Source: Halomicrococcus gelatinilyticus
Lineage (GTDB): Archaea > Halobacteriota > Halobacteria > Halobacteriales > Haladaptataceae
Length of the DNA stretch: 64,000 bases
Assembly (NCBI GenBank): GCA_024227995.1
Contig: CP100466.1
Span: forward strand, 186,001-250,000
Direction: 5' to 3'
The notes beneath the pieces are model-generated. The model was given only the letters and a program-made list of their open reading frames with translations, was not told the origin of the DNA and searched no databases. This document shows, piece after piece, positions 41,715-51,277 of the stretch (positions are counted from its first letter, which is position 1; every line of letters begins with the position of its first letter). The position numbers and the translations under genes are program-made.

Positions 41715-42560
41715 TCACTCCAGCGCCGTCATGTCGTCCTCGGTGAGGTCGACGTGCGAGGCGGCGACGTTCTGGCGCAGGTGGTCGACGCTCGACGTGC
41801 CGGGGATGGGGAGGATCACCGGCGAGCGCTCGAGCAGCCACGCCAGCGCGACCTGGTACTGGGAGGCGTCGCGTCGCTCGGCGACCGCCGCGAGCGCGTC
41901 GCCCCGCTCGCCGAGTTCGCCCGCGGCCATCGGGTACCACGGGATGAACCCGACGCCGGCGTCCTCGCAGGCCGCGAGCACGTCGGCGTCCTCGCGGTGT
42001 GCGACGTTGTACCGATTCTGCACGGTCGCGACGTCGACGATGTCCCGGGCGCGCTCCAGCTGGTCGACGTCCACGTTGCTCAGCCCGACGTGGTCGATCT
42101 TCCCCTCGTCCTTCAGCTCGGCCAGTGCGTGCACGGAGTCCTCGAGGTCGACGTCCGGATCGGGCCGGTGGAGCTGGTAGAGGTCGATGCTGTCGACCCG
42201 GAGGCGGTCGAGGCTCCTCAGGACGGCGTTCCGGAGGTAGTCGGGGTCGCCGTTCGGTATCCAGTCGCCGTCGTCGTTGCGGAGCAGGCCGCCCTTCGTC
42301 GCGACGACGAGGTCGTCCGGGTACGGGTGGAGCGCCTCGCCGACGATGCGCTCGCTGACGCAGGGGCCGTACGAGTCGGCGGTGTCGACGAAGTTCACGC
42401 CACGCGCGATGGCTTCGTGGAGGACGTGTCGCGCCGCCGTCTCGTCGTCGGGCGTGCCGATGATGTCCTCGCCGGTCAGCCGCATCGCGCCGTAGCCCAG
42501 GCGGTGGACGGTTCGCTCGCCGCCGATGTCGAACGTGTCGCTCCGGTTGTCCAGCGTCAT
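41715..42560 (-). CDS. aldo/keto reductase
   Basis: A 281-residue AKR barrel with the tetrad Asp and Tyr in NFVDTADSYGP, Lys in VVATKGG and His in IDLYQLHRPD. It ends with ALAWLLERSPVILPIPGTSSVDHLRQN, the NADPH-binding end. Likely reduces an aldehyde or ketone with NADPH. ATG 42560 (MTLDNRSDTFDIGG) is chosen; residues before it are shadow sequence. It is divergent from the sirtuin. Confidence 0.88.
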   Translation of the reverse strand: MTLDNRSDTFDIGGERTVHRLGYGAMRLTGEDIIGTPDDETAARHVLHEAIARGVNFVDTADSYGPCVSERIVGEALHPYPDDLVVATKGGLLRNDDGDWIPNGDPDYLRNAVLRSLDRLRVDSIDLYQLHRPDPDVDLEDSVHALAELKDEGKIDHVGLSNVDVDQLERARDIVDVATVQNRYNVAHREDADVLAACEDAGVGFIPWYPMAAGELGERGDALAAVAERRDASQYQVALAWLLERSPVILPIPGTSSVDHLRQNVAASHVDLTEDDMTALE

Positions 42561-42690
42561 ACCACGGGCGTCGTCCGCGGTCACGGAACCTCTTTCGGCG
42601 GCGCCAGCGTCGAGGGTGTGACGGACGACGCCGTCGACGTGACCGCGCGACTTCCACAGGTATACAACCGCGCCGGACATACGGCGGCGT

Positions 42691-43434
42691 ATGCAGAGCG
42701 TGACGGACCTCGCGGCGGCGGTCCGCGACGCGGACGACGTCGTCGCCTTCACCGGGGCCGGCGTCAGCACTGCGTCCGGCATCCCGGACTTCCGGAGCGA
42801 ATCGGGCGTCTGGAACCGCTTCGACCCGGCGGACTTCCACTACGACCGCTTCCGGTCGGACCCCGCCGGCTTCTGGACCGAGCGCGTCGACCTCCACGAG
42901 ACGATGTTCGGTGACGGTGTGGCACCGAACGCGGCCCACGACGCCATCGACGACCTCGCGGACGCGGGTCACGTCGACGCCGTCGTCACGCAGAACACCG
43001 ATGGCCTGCACGTCGGCACGCCCGCCGCCCTCGTCGAACTCCACGGCAACGCCGACCGGGTCGTCTGCGAGTCCTGCGGCCGCCGGTCCGACGCCGGGCC
43101 GGTCCACGAGCGCGTGCGAGCGGGCGAGGCGGTGCCGCCGCGCTGCGATGACTGTGGCGGCCTTCTCAAGCCCGACGTGGTCCTGTTCGGCGAGCAACTG
43201 CCGCAGATGGACCTCTCGCAGGCGCGGTCGTGGGCCCGCCGGGCGGACGTCTTCGTCGCCGCCGGGTCGTCGCTCACGGTCGAACCCGCGGCGTCGCTCC
43301 CCCGGATGGCGGCGGACGGCGGCGCGACGACCGCGGTCGTCAACCTCGATTCGACGCCGTTCGACGACCGCGCCGACGCCCGCTTCCGTGACGACGTGAC
43401 CGACGTGTTGCCCGCGCTCGCCGACGCCGTCTAG
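42691..43434 (+). CDS. Sir2-family NAD-dependent protein deacylase
   Basis: A 247-residue sirtuin. NAD motifs are AFTGAGVSTASGIPDFRS and TQNTDGLH. The catalytic His is in VELHGN. Four zinc cysteines lie in CESC and CDDC, and FVAAGSSLTVEPAASLP and VVNLDSTP complete the Rossmann part. Removes acyl groups from lysine; archaeal targets include chromatin proteins and metabolic enzymes. TATA-like ggtatacaa lies 25-33 bases before ATG 42691. Confidence 0.92.
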   Translation: MQSVTDLAAAVRDADDVVAFTGAGVSTASGIPDFRSESGVWNRFDPADFHYDRFRSDPAGFWTERVDLHETMFGDGVAPNAAHDAIDDLADAGHVDAVVTQNTDGLHVGTPAALVELHGNADRVVCESCGRRSDAGPVHERVRAGEAVPPRCDDCGGLLKPDVVLFGEQLPQMDLSQARSWARRADVFVAAGSSLTVEPAASLPRMAADGGATTAVVNLDSTPFDDRADARFRDDVTDVLPALADAV

Positions 43435-43522
43435 TCCGTTTCCGCCTCCGACAGCCTTCTGCGGGCGCGGACCTCGTCGTTGCTCGTCACATACATACGA
43501 CTCGGACACCTAGCGGGTCGTG

Positions 43523-44050
<528 letters not shown>

Positions 44051-44168
44051 GCCGCGGCTCGCCGCCCGCTTTTCTACCGCTTCGCGTTCGCTGTTGTCAG
44101 AAGTTCAGTCTGGACCCTTCCGCGGAGTAACGCTTATGCTCCGCGACGTACACGAAAGAACGTTCGGT

Positions 44169-44600
44169 ATGGCGTCCCCGGTCTACCTCGCCAGCGCGGC
44201 CCTGTTCGGTATCGCCCTCGTGGCGCTCGCCGCGACGCTCGCCCGCTCGCGCGACTGGCGGGTCTACGCCCCGCCGAGCGAGGAGCGCGACGGGTTCGAC
44301 GCTGCGGAAGCGACGATGCAGAGTCCGACGACCTGGCTGTGGGCTTTCCTCCTGCTCGCGCTCGGCGTCGGCGGGGGTGCGGTCCTGTACGTCGCCGGCC
44401 CCGCGGGCGTGGTGCGGCGCAGCGCCTGGCTCGCGATGGGCATCGTCACCGCCGTCATGTTCGGCGGGTTCGCCTTCTGGGGAACCTACGAGTCGGTCCG
44501 TCACCGCGGCGTCGGCAGCGCGACCGCGGCGCTCGCGGGACTCTGGCTCGTCGGCGGTCTGTTCGTCGTCGCCGTCGTGGTGAAACTCCTGACGGCGTAG
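44169..44600 (+). CDS. membrane protein, unknown
   Basis: A 143-residue protein with four membrane segments (YLASAALFGIALVALAATLA, TTWLWAFLLLALGVGGGAVL, AWLAMGIVTAVMFGGFAFW, LAGLWLVGGLFVVAVVV). A polar loop after the first segment contains APPSEERDGFDAAEATMQ. ATG 44136 would add eleven residues; 44169 is preferred because cttatgc at about 44132-44138 looks like its TATA element. No family recognised. Confidence 0.65.
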   Translation: MASPVYLASAALFGIALVALAATLARSRDWRVYAPPSEERDGFDAAEATMQSPTTWLWAFLLLALGVGGGAVLYVAGPAGVVRRSAWLAMGIVTAVMFGGFAFWGTYESVRHRGVGSATAALAGLWLVGGLFVVAVVVKLLTA

Positions 44601-44620
44601 GGGGTCACCCAGGAAAGAAA

Positions 44621-44630
44621 CTATTTTACT
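44621..44630 (+). promoter_or_regulatory. TATA box deciding the start of the Bat-type gene at 44670
   Basis: CTATTTTACT immediately precedes an ATG at 44631. Transcription would begin about 25 bases downstream, so that ATG would not be in the message and ATG 44670 is the likelier start. Confidence 0.55.
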
Positions 44631-44669
44631 ATGGCTGACGTATGGCCAGCGCTAGCAAGGACAACACCA

Positions 44670-45377
44670 ATGATCGACATCACGATGGACATGGAGCAGT
44701 ACGACTGCCCGTTCATCGACACGTCCGACGATTACGGGGTGACGTACTCGGCGATCCACTGGGACTTCGACCGCGCCGCGCGGGAACTGGAGACCCGACT
44801 GGTCGTCGAAGGCGACGACAGGGTGGAACTCGACTCCGGGCTCCAGGCGCTCCAGGCCCACGACAACATGCACGACTGTTCGCTGCTCTCGAAGCGGGAC
44901 AACGTCGCCCACATCCGGACGGCCATCGCGGAGACCGAGGCGATGGCGGCCATCCGCGACCACGACGGCTACATCACCGGGCCGTTCTACATCGAGGACG
45001 GCAGCGAGCTCTGGCACGTCGGCTTCGACCACGACGACACCGCCGACGACGCGCTGGCGCAACTGGAGTGGCACAACGAGTTCGACGTCGTCGCGCGCGA
45101 GTCGGCCGACCTCCCGGACCTGCAGTCGCTCGTCCAGAACGCGGGCGCTGCGATGACGCTCATCGAAGGGTGTCGCGACCTCTCGGAGACCGAGCGCGAG
45201 ACCCTCGAACGGGCGGTGTCGGACGGCTACTTCCAGAGCCCGCGCTCGGCGACGCTGGGCAACCTCGCCGACGAGTTCGGCGTCTCCAAACCCGCCGTCT
45301 CGAAGAACCTCCGGCGCGGCCAGCGGAAGATGATCGAACGCGTCGTCGAGGCGCTCGACGAACTGGACGAGGACTAG
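44670..45377 (+). CDS. Bat-type HTH transcriptional regulator
   Basis: A 235-residue regulator starting MIDITMDMEQYDCPFIDTS. The N-terminal ~170 residues are a sensor region (YDCPFIDTSDDYGVTYSA, ITGPFYIEDGSELWHVGF). The C-terminus is HTH_10: LSETERETLERAVSDGYFQSPR and LADEFGVSKPAVSKNLRRGQRKMIERV. Cys in YDCPF and HDCSLL could be redox- or metal-sensing (inference). Its stop and that of the convergent hydrolase share a CTAG. Confidence 0.85.
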   Translation: MIDITMDMEQYDCPFIDTSDDYGVTYSAIHWDFDRAARELETRLVVEGDDRVELDSGLQALQAHDNMHDCSLLSKRDNVAHIRTAIAETEAMAAIRDHDGYITGPFYIEDGSELWHVGFDHDDTADDALAQLEWHNEFDVVARESADLPDLQSLVQNAGAAMTLIEGCRDLSETERETLERAVSDGYFQSPRSATLGNLADEFGVSKPAVSKNLRRGQRKMIERVVEALDELDED

Positions 45378-46297
45378 CTCCGGCCCTGGAAGTCCGCGAC
45401 CGTCGCGTAGAGCGCCCCACGCCGCGGGCCGTGGACCAGGAAGTGGCCCCCGCTGCCGATCTCCGCGTACTCCCGTTGCGCCTCCGCCAGGTCGAGTTCG
45501 TCGTACAGCGACAGGGCGTCGCTGCGCTGCGACGTCGCGTCGTCTGAACCTCTGATAACGAGCGTCGGGACGTCGATCTCGCCCGCGTCGTACACGGGGT
45601 CGTCCTCGCAGGCCGCCCGCACGTCCGCCAGCGCCCCGGTCTGGGCGACGTAGGCGTCCTTCCACTCGAGGCCCTGTCCCGACTCGACCTGCGTGCGCCA
45701 GACGGCCTCGAACAGTTCGTCGTCGACGCCGCCCGCCTGGCGCTGCTCGACCGTCTCCCGCTCCTGGACGTAGTAGGCGTCGAGGTCCGTGTCGAGGCCC
45801 ATCGCGGCCATCCCCTCCGCGAAGTCGTACGGCGCGCGGTACACCGGCGCGCACTGCGTCAGGGAGGCGACGTCGGAGTCGTTCTCGGCGACGAAGACGC
45901 CGCCGGTCATCGTCCCCCACGACACGCCGACGAGGTGGACCACGTCGAACCGCCCGCGGACGAATTCGAAGGCCGCTCGCACGTCCGCGACGGCGTCGCG
46001 CGCCCGCACCGGCGGTCCGTTCGCTTCCGGCGGTTCCTCCATCTCCGGCGGGCCCTCGCTCTCGCCGTACCCCCGAACGTCGACCGCGAACGCGGTCCGC
46101 CCGCGCGCGGCGGCGTCCGCTAGCCAGGAGTAGGAGTCGTCGTCCGGCACCGGCGGCGCGAACAGCGCCTTCGAGCAGGTGATGCCGCCGTGGAGGAAGA
46201 GTACTGCCTCTGCGCCGACTTCGTCCGTCGACCGCTCCCACACCCGCAGGCGGGTCCCGTCTGCCGCGGTCACGTCGTGTGCCGTGAGCGTCACCAT
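45374..46297 (-). CDS. alpha/beta hydrolase
   Basis: A 307-residue hydrolase. Oxyanion motif is LFLHGGITCSKALF, the nucleophile Ser is in LVGVSWGTMTGG, the acid is in VIRGSDDATSQRS and the His is in GSGGHFLVHG. Substrate unknown (ester, lactone or haloalkane-like). GGAGGTG lies five to eleven bases before ATG 46297, a genuine Shine-Dalgarno spacing that is unusual in this window. Confidence 0.85.
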   Translation of the reverse strand: MVTLTAHDVTAADGTRLRVWERSTDEVGAEAVLFLHGGITCSKALFAPPVPDDDSYSWLADAAARGRTAFAVDVRGYGESEGPPEMEEPPEANGPPVRARDAVADVRAAFEFVRGRFDVVHLVGVSWGTMTGGVFVAENDSDVASLTQCAPVYRAPYDFAEGMAAMGLDTDLDAYYVQERETVEQRQAGGVDDELFEAVWRTQVESGQGLEWKDAYVAQTGALADVRAACEDDPVYDAGEIDVPTLVIRGSDDATSQRSDALSLYDELDLAEAQREYAEIGSGGHFLVHGPRRGALYATVADFQGRS

Positions 46298-46422
46298 TGC
46301 ACACCTCCGGCTCCGCTCGATCTGGTTCTGCCGTCACTCGCCGGTCGCGACCGTTTGCTCCGTCCTGCCATGGGTGTTATCAACGCCCACGATCCCTGAA
46401 AAGTCCAGGGTTGAAATGAGCG

Positions 46423-46500
46423 CTCCTCTCCGCACCTCTCCTCTCCGCACCTCTCCTCTCCGCACCTCTCCTCTCCGCACCTCTCCTCTCCGCACCTCTC
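46423..46500. repeat. 15-bp tandem repeat (minisatellite), about five copies
   Basis: Unit CGCACCTCTCCTCTC starts at 46431, 46446, 46461, 46476 and (partial) 46491, preceded by a partial unit at 46423-46430. The full copies are identical, so the array is recent or actively maintained. One strand is almost all pyrimidine. It lies 120-200 bp upstream of the hydrolase gene. Confidence 0.9.
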
Positions 46501-46557
46501 CGAGACCCTGCGCGCCGGGGTGACGGCGGTTACAGCGCGGCCGCTCCTGCGGCGTCT

Positions 46558-46575
46558 AGCGCGAAAAATTGCGCT
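46558..46575 (-). terminator. probable terminator of the MacB-type operon
   Basis: AGCGC, an 8-base loop, GCGCT; on the minus strand the loop reads AATTTTTC. It begins ten bases after the permease stop. Archaeal terminators are T-rich runs with or without a stem, so the T5 is the stronger part of the evidence. Confidence 0.45.
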
Positions 46576-46584
46576 CCTCGCCGG

Positions 46585-47820
46585 TCACTCGTATCGGAGC
46601 GCGTCGATGGGGTCGACGCGGGCCGCGCTCCACGCCGGGTAGAGCCCGGTGACGACGCCCACGCCGATGCCCACGGCGATGGCGATGGGGACCCATTCGA
46701 ACGCGAACACCAGCGGGAGGCCGACGTAGTCGGTGGCGACGAGGCCGCCGAGCGCGCCGAGCGCGACCCCGAGGAGCGCCCCGACGAAGCCGAGGAGGAC
46801 GGCCTGCACCAGAAAGAGCTGGAGGACGTCGCGATTCTGCGCGCCGACGGCCTTCATGATGCCGATCTCGCGGGTGCGTTCGGTGACCGACACGAGCATG
46901 ACGTTGGCGATGCCGAGCGACGCGACGACGAGCGAGACGACGGCGATGCCGGTGACGAACGCCGTCAGCGTGCTCAGGATCTCCCGGACCTGCTGGACGA
47001 GGTCCTGGTCGGTCCGGACGTTCATCCCGTAGCTGTTCGGCCGGAGCCGGTCGGCGTCGGACGGGCCGGCGAGGTACCGTTCGACCGCCGACTGGGTGGT
47101 CGGGATGGACTCGTGGTCGGCCGCGACGACGGTCAGCAGCGGGTAGACGCGCTGTTCGGTCCCCTGGGTCGGACTCCGGACTGTCCGGTCGTAGAACGGG
47201 TCGGTCGGGACGTACACCTGCGGCTGGCGGGCCTGCCCCCCGAACTGGCCGATGCCCGTCGAACTGTTGAGCACGCCGGCGACCGTGGCGGACACCTCGC
47301 GCCCGTCGGCCAGGCGGACGGTCACCTCGTCGCCGACCGTCGCGGTGTCGTCGAACATGCGCGCTGCGAGCGGGTTGAGGACGACCTCACGGGACCCCTG
47401 CTCGAACGACCCGCCGGCGGCGAACGCCGCGCCGTCGAACTGGGCGGGCTGGGTGGCGACGACGCCCTGCTGGCTGACGGTGCTCCCCCTGTAGGTGATG
47501 GCCGTGGCGGCGACGACGCCCCGCGGGACGACGGTCGCGACGCCGTCGAGCGCGCGAAGTCGTTCGACGTCGTGCTGGGTGAACACCGGCTGTGCGGCGA
47601 CGCCGGGCTGGCCGTTCGACGGACCGGCCCAGACGTACATGTTCGGCGCGCGGTCCCCGGCGACCTGGCCGACGATGTCGGCCTGCAGGCTGGTGCCGAG
47701 CGTGGCGAGCGTGATGACGGCGGCGATGCCGATGACGACGCCGAACGCCGACAGCGACGACCGGACCTTGTGCCCCCGGATGGACCGGAGGCTCATGCGG
47801 AGCGTCTCGGCCGGGCCCAT
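46585..47820 (-). CDS. MacB/FtsX-type ABC permease
   Basis: A 411-residue permease. One N-terminal helix follows SLRSIRGHKVRSSLSAFGVVIG, then an extracellular MacB periplasmic-core domain of ~240 residues. Three C-terminal helices carry the FtsX motif VSLVVASLGIANVMLVSVTE, TREIGIMKAVGAQ and PAWSAARVDPIDALRYE. Such pairs move lipids, peptides or drugs from the membrane. Its ATG overlaps the ATPase stop by one base (TAATG). Confidence 0.88.
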   Translation of the reverse strand: MGPAETLRMSLRSIRGHKVRSSLSAFGVVIGIAAVITLATLGTSLQADIVGQVAGDRAPNMYVWAGPSNGQPGVAAQPVFTQHDVERLRALDGVATVVPRGVVAATAITYRGSTVSQQGVVATQPAQFDGAAFAAGGSFEQGSREVVLNPLAARMFDDTATVGDEVTVRLADGREVSATVAGVLNSSTGIGQFGGQARQPQVYVPTDPFYDRTVRSPTQGTEQRVYPLLTVVAADHESIPTTQSAVERYLAGPSDADRLRPNSYGMNVRTDQDLVQQVREILSTLTAFVTGIAVVSLVVASLGIANVMLVSVTERTREIGIMKAVGAQNRDVLQLFLVQAVLLGFVGALLGVALGALGGLVATDYVGLPLVFAFEWVPIAIAVGIGVGVVTGLYPAWSAARVDPIDALRYE

Positions 47821-48608
47821 TACCGCGCCTCCTCGACGCGACGCGGTGTCTCGATCTCCTCGATGCGCTCGACGTGGCCGTCCAGGATGTGGATGATGCT
47901 GTCGGCGTGCTCCGCGATGTGGCGCTCGTGGGTCACCATGAGGACGGTGTGGCCGTCGTCGTGCAGCTCCTGGAAAAGCCGCATTATCTGGCGGCCCGTG
48001 TCGCTGTCGAGGTTCCCGGTCGGTTCGTCGGCGAGGACGATTGCGGGGTCGTTCGCGAGTGCGCGGGCGACGGCGACGCGCTGGCGCTGCCCGCCGGACA
48101 GTTCGTTCGGTCGGTGGTCCTCCCGTCCGCGGAGGCCGACCTGGTAGAGCAGGTCGCGCGCCCGGTCGCGGCGCTCCGTACGACTCACGCCCTGGAAGAC
48201 CAGCGGGAGCGCGACGTTCTCGATGGCCGTCAGTCGCGGCATCAGGTTGAACGTCTGGAAGACGAACCCCACCTCCTCGCCCCGGACCTTCGTCAGCTCG
48301 GATTCGGAGAGCCCCGTCACCTCGCGGCCGTTGACGTGGAGGGTTCCCTCGGACGGCGTGTCGAGACAGCCGATGAGATTCAGAAGGGTGCTCTTTCCCG
48401 ACCCGCTGGGTCCCATTACCGCGGTGTACGCCCCCCGTGGAATGGAGATGTCGACCCCGTCGAGCGCGTGTACCGGTTCGCCGAGGTGGTACGTCTTTCG
48501 GACGCCCTCTAGCTTCACCGCGTCGTCCGGCCCCCCTTCGGACCCGACAGCCGAGTGGCTGGCGGTCATAGGCGCTGTAGCATCCCGAGCGTCTAAACCC
48601 TGGCCCAT
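47820..48608 (-). CDS. MacB/LolD-type ABC ATPase
   Basis: A 262-residue ATPase. Walker A is MGPSGSGKSTLLNLIG, the Q-loop VFQTFNLMPRLTAIENV, the signature NELSGGQRQRVAVARAL and Walker B VLADEPTGNLDSDTG; the switch His is in VTHERH. ATG 48608 is favoured by the TATA box TTAATTTTT (minus strand) 20-29 bases upstream. ATG 48569 (MTASHSAVG) is possible and would remove 13 residues. It forms an operon with the permease. Confidence 0.88.
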   Translation of the reverse strand: MGQGLDARDATAPMTASHSAVGSEGGPDDAVKLEGVRKTYHLGEPVHALDGVDISIPRGAYTAVMGPSGSGKSTLLNLIGCLDTPSEGTLHVNGREVTGLSESELTKVRGEEVGFVFQTFNLMPRLTAIENVALPLVFQGVSRTERRDRARDLLYQVGLRGREDHRPNELSGGQRQRVAVARALANDPAIVLADEPTGNLDSDTGRQIMRLFQELHDDGHTVLMVTHERHIAEHADSIIHILDGHVERIEEIETPRRVEEAR

Positions 48609-48909
48609 CTCCCCCGTTCCGGCCGCGAAAAATTAATCGCGGGCGGCGTCGGCGACTGCCCTCCGCCGGTCGTTCGTCCGCCGACCGGGAGTTGTCTCAC
48701 GGTCACCGAGCGCCGGTCGCTCCTGACGCAGTTCCGACCGCGAGCCTCAATCCGTTGTCACCCGTCCGTCGACGCCGCGGTAGTCACTACCTGAGCCGAT
48801 GCGCGTGCCGTCGGCTCCCGTCAGGTCGTTCCTTCTTCGTCGTCGCCGCATCGCGGACCGACACCGTGCGTCCCCTACACTCATGCCGGCGGCGTCCGTC
48901 GCTCGACGC
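48609..48909. other. 301-bp divergent intergenic region
   Basis: It contains the minus-strand TATA box at 48628-48637 for the ABC operon. The rest is GC-rich with no convincing ORF, repeat or RNA. No clear promoter for the M20 gene is visible. Confidence 0.4.
48628..48637 (-). promoter_or_regulatory. TATA box of the MacB-type ABC operon
   Basis: AAAAATTAAT on the plus strand (ATTAATTTTT on the minus), 20-29 bases before ATG 48608. It supports the longer ATPase start. Confidence 0.55.
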
Positions 48910-50148
48910 ATGAAGGTCGACGGAGCGAGACTTCGCGAGGACGTCGAGGCGAACGCCGAGTTCGGCGCACTCGACGGCGAGGGCAACGGCCGCACCGTCC
49001 TCACGGGCACCGAACCGAATCGGGCGGCCCGCGAGCAACTCGTGGACCGATTCGAGGACGCCGGACTCGACGTGCGGGTGGACGCCGTCGGCAACGTCGC
49101 TGGACGGTGGACGCCGCCGAGCGCGGACCCGGACGCCGCGCCGGTCGCCGCGGGGAGCCACCTCGATTCTGTTCCGGCGGGCGGCATCTTCGACGGGCCG
49201 CTCGGCGTCTACGCCGCCCTGGAGGCGGTGCGGGCCATGCAGGACGCGGACCTCGCGCCCGACCGCCCCGTCGAGGTGGTGTCGTTCACCGAGGAGGAGG
49301 GCCAGCGGTTCGCGGACGGCCTGCTTGGGTCGTCGGTGGCTGTCGGCGAGCGGTCGGTCGCGGACGCGCTCGCGCTGGAAGACGACGAGGGGACGGCCCT
49401 GGCGTCGGCGCTCGAATCGATAGGATTCCGCGGCGAGGGGCGTCTCGACGCGAGCGAGTGGGACGCCTGGCTGGAACTGCACGTCGAGCAGAGCGAGCGC
49501 CTCGAACGCGCCGGGGTTCCCGTCGGCGTCGTCACCACGATCACGGGCATCACCCACTGCGACGTGACCGTGCGGGGCAAGGCGAACCACGCCGGCGCGA
49601 CGCCGATGGACGAGCGCCGGGACGCTCTGGTGGCAGCGAGCGAGTTCGTGACCGCCGTCGAGCGCGCCGCGAACGAGGTCGACAGCGAGACGGCGGTCGG
49701 GACGGTCGGCAGCCTCGACGTGCGACCGAACGCGACGAACGTCGTTCCCGGGCGCGTCGAGATGGGGGTCGACGTGCGCGACGTCGACTACGACGCGATG
49801 AACGAGATCGTCGACCGGGCCGCCGACGCGCTGGCGCGCCTCGAGGACGAACGCGGTGTCGAGACGCATCTCGAACGGGAGTTCGACCTGCGCCCGACGG
49901 CGATGAGCGAACGGGTACGCGAGGCCGCCACCGCGGCGGCGGAGTCCGCGGGAATCGAGACGCTCGCGCTCCACTCCGGGGCGGCCCACGACACGATGCA
50001 CGTCGCGAACGTCACCGACGCCGGCCTCCTCTTCGCTCCTTCGGAGGACGGCATCTCCCACAACCCTGCCGAGTGGACCGACTGGGACGACTGTGCGACC
50101 GCGACCCGGGTGCTCGCGGGCGCGCTCGCCGACCTGGCGGGTGCGTGA
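48910..50148 (+). CDS. M20-family amidohydrolase (allantoate / N-carbamoyl-amino-acid hydrolase type)
   Basis: A 412-residue di-zinc enzyme of the AllC/HyuC group. Zinc ligands lie in GSHLDSVPAGGIFDGPLGV (His, Asp), FTEEEGQRF (Glu), LELHVEQSERLE (His) and the late SGAAHDTMHV. KANHAGATPMDERRDAL is the dimerisation-domain substrate loop. The family cleaves ureido groups from allantoate, beta-ureidopropionate or N-carbamoyl amino acids. ATG 48910 (MKVDGARLREDVEANAEFG) is the standard start; family length is about 410. Confidence 0.9.
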   Translation: MKVDGARLREDVEANAEFGALDGEGNGRTVLTGTEPNRAAREQLVDRFEDAGLDVRVDAVGNVAGRWTPPSADPDAAPVAAGSHLDSVPAGGIFDGPLGVYAALEAVRAMQDADLAPDRPVEVVSFTEEEGQRFADGLLGSSVAVGERSVADALALEDDEGTALASALESIGFRGEGRLDASEWDAWLELHVEQSERLERAGVPVGVVTTITGITHCDVTVRGKANHAGATPMDERRDALVAASEFVTAVERAANEVDSETAVGTVGSLDVRPNATNVVPGRVEMGVDVRDVDYDAMNEIVDRAADALARLEDERGVETHLEREFDLRPTAMSERVREAATAAAESAGIETLALHSGAAHDTMHVANVTDAGLLFAPSEDGISHNPAEWTDWDDCATATRVLAGALADLAGA

Positions 50149-50344
50149 GCGCCCGCGTTAGCGGGGCCGTTCCCCCGGACCCGAAGTCCGAGCACAACGG
50201 CGGCTACGGTTGCGAATCCCGCGTAGCTGAGGGTTCCAGGTTCGACGCCAACCACTTCCGTGACGCGGTCGATTCCGTTGACGAGAAGGACGACGACGCC
50301 GACGGCGAGGCTGTCATCCCCGCCGGCACAGGGGTCGGCAGGTG

Positions 50345-51052
50345 CTACTCGCGTTGCTGGTCGGTCAGGGTCAGGTCCCTGAGCTCGTTCTCCGAGAGGC
50401 CGTCGCGCCCGTGGCTCGCCGCGTCGATGCCGACGCCGCTGGTGACGACGGTTCGGAACGCCTCCTCGACGGTCATGTCGACGTCTTGGAGACGGTCCTC
50501 CGGGACGTTGACGACGAACCCGCCCATGACCGGGTTGGGTGCCATCGGGAGGAAGACGGTCGTCATCGCGTCGTTACCGGTCGCCTCGCAGATGCCGTCC
50601 GGAGTGTCGGCGGTGACGAACGCGACGGTGTAGGAGTCGTCGGTCGGGAACTCCAGGAGTCGCACGTCGCGGAAGTTGTCGGCGTCGCTCTCGAGCATGA
50701 CGTCGCCCATCCGCCTGAAACTCCGATAGACGGCGCCGATGCCCGGCACGCGGCCGACGGCGTCGTCGACGCCGTCGATGGCCCGGTCGCCGAACGGCGA
50801 GTTGGCGACGGTGCCCGTCAGGAAGACGAGGGCGGCCACGACCGAGACGGTGACGCCGCCGACGATGGCCACCGAGTCGACCGGGACCACCTCGACGAGC
50901 GGGACGAGCATGTTCGCGACGAAGTCGAGGAGCGCGACGACGACGTAGGCCGTGATCAGCAGCGGGACGACGACGGTGACGCCGGTGAGCATCGTCTCGC
51001 GAACGCGCTGGTACAGCGTCGGCTGGGTCGGCTCGAGGTCCGGGACTCCCAT
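50345..51052 (-). CDS. DUF502 membrane protein
   Basis: A 235-residue protein with two N-terminal membrane helices (MLTGVTVVVPLLITAYVVVALL, VDSVAIVGGVTVSVVAALVFLTG). A soluble DUF502 domain follows: GVGRVPGIGAVYRSFRRMGD-like PGIGAVYRSFRRM, VRLLEFPTDDSYTVAFVTAD and VFLPMAPNPVMGGFVVNVPE. Function unknown. ATG 51076 would add eight residues. The 196 bp after its stop hold a possible decayed helix-coding stretch. Confidence 0.82.
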   Translation of the reverse strand: MGVPDLEPTQPTLYQRVRETMLTGVTVVVPLLITAYVVVALLDFVANMLVPLVEVVPVDSVAIVGGVTVSVVAALVFLTGTVANSPFGDRAIDGVDDAVGRVPGIGAVYRSFRRMGDVMLESDADNFRDVRLLEFPTDDSYTVAFVTADTPDGICEATGNDAMTTVFLPMAPNPVMGGFVVNVPEDRLQDVDMTVEEAFRTVVTSGVGIDAASHGRDGLSENELRDLTLTDQQRE

Positions 51053-51277
51053 TCGCCGGAGAACGTCGTCGACCACCGAGGCGATGGTGCCTGCACACGC
51101 AAGCGTCGCTTCCGTGCGCCGTCCACGTGGGACGTCGGCGTGCCCGTTCGGATATCTGGATAGCTATCTAGCTGTACCTCCGGTCAGTCGCGACGTCGCT
51201 TCGACCTATGTGAACGTTCCCCGAATACCATCAATTATTAGGGATACTACCGCGTAACCAATCAGGAAGACGATACA

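Larger units (their letters stand above)
46298..46584. other. 287-bp gap with minisatellite and probable terminator
   Basis: It contains a pyrimidine-rich 15-bp tandem array (46423-46500) and, next to the permease stop, a hairpin with a T-run on the minus strand (46558-46575). No gene is seen. Confidence 0.6.

Noticed and set aside
44631..44669. ATG 44631 as start of the Bat-type regulator
   Set aside because: The TATA box ends at 44630, so this ATG would precede the transcription start. The added residues (ADVWPALARTTP) are not family-like.
46423..46500. CRISPR array
   Set aside because: The units are contiguous 15-mers with no spacers, and no cas gene is in the window.
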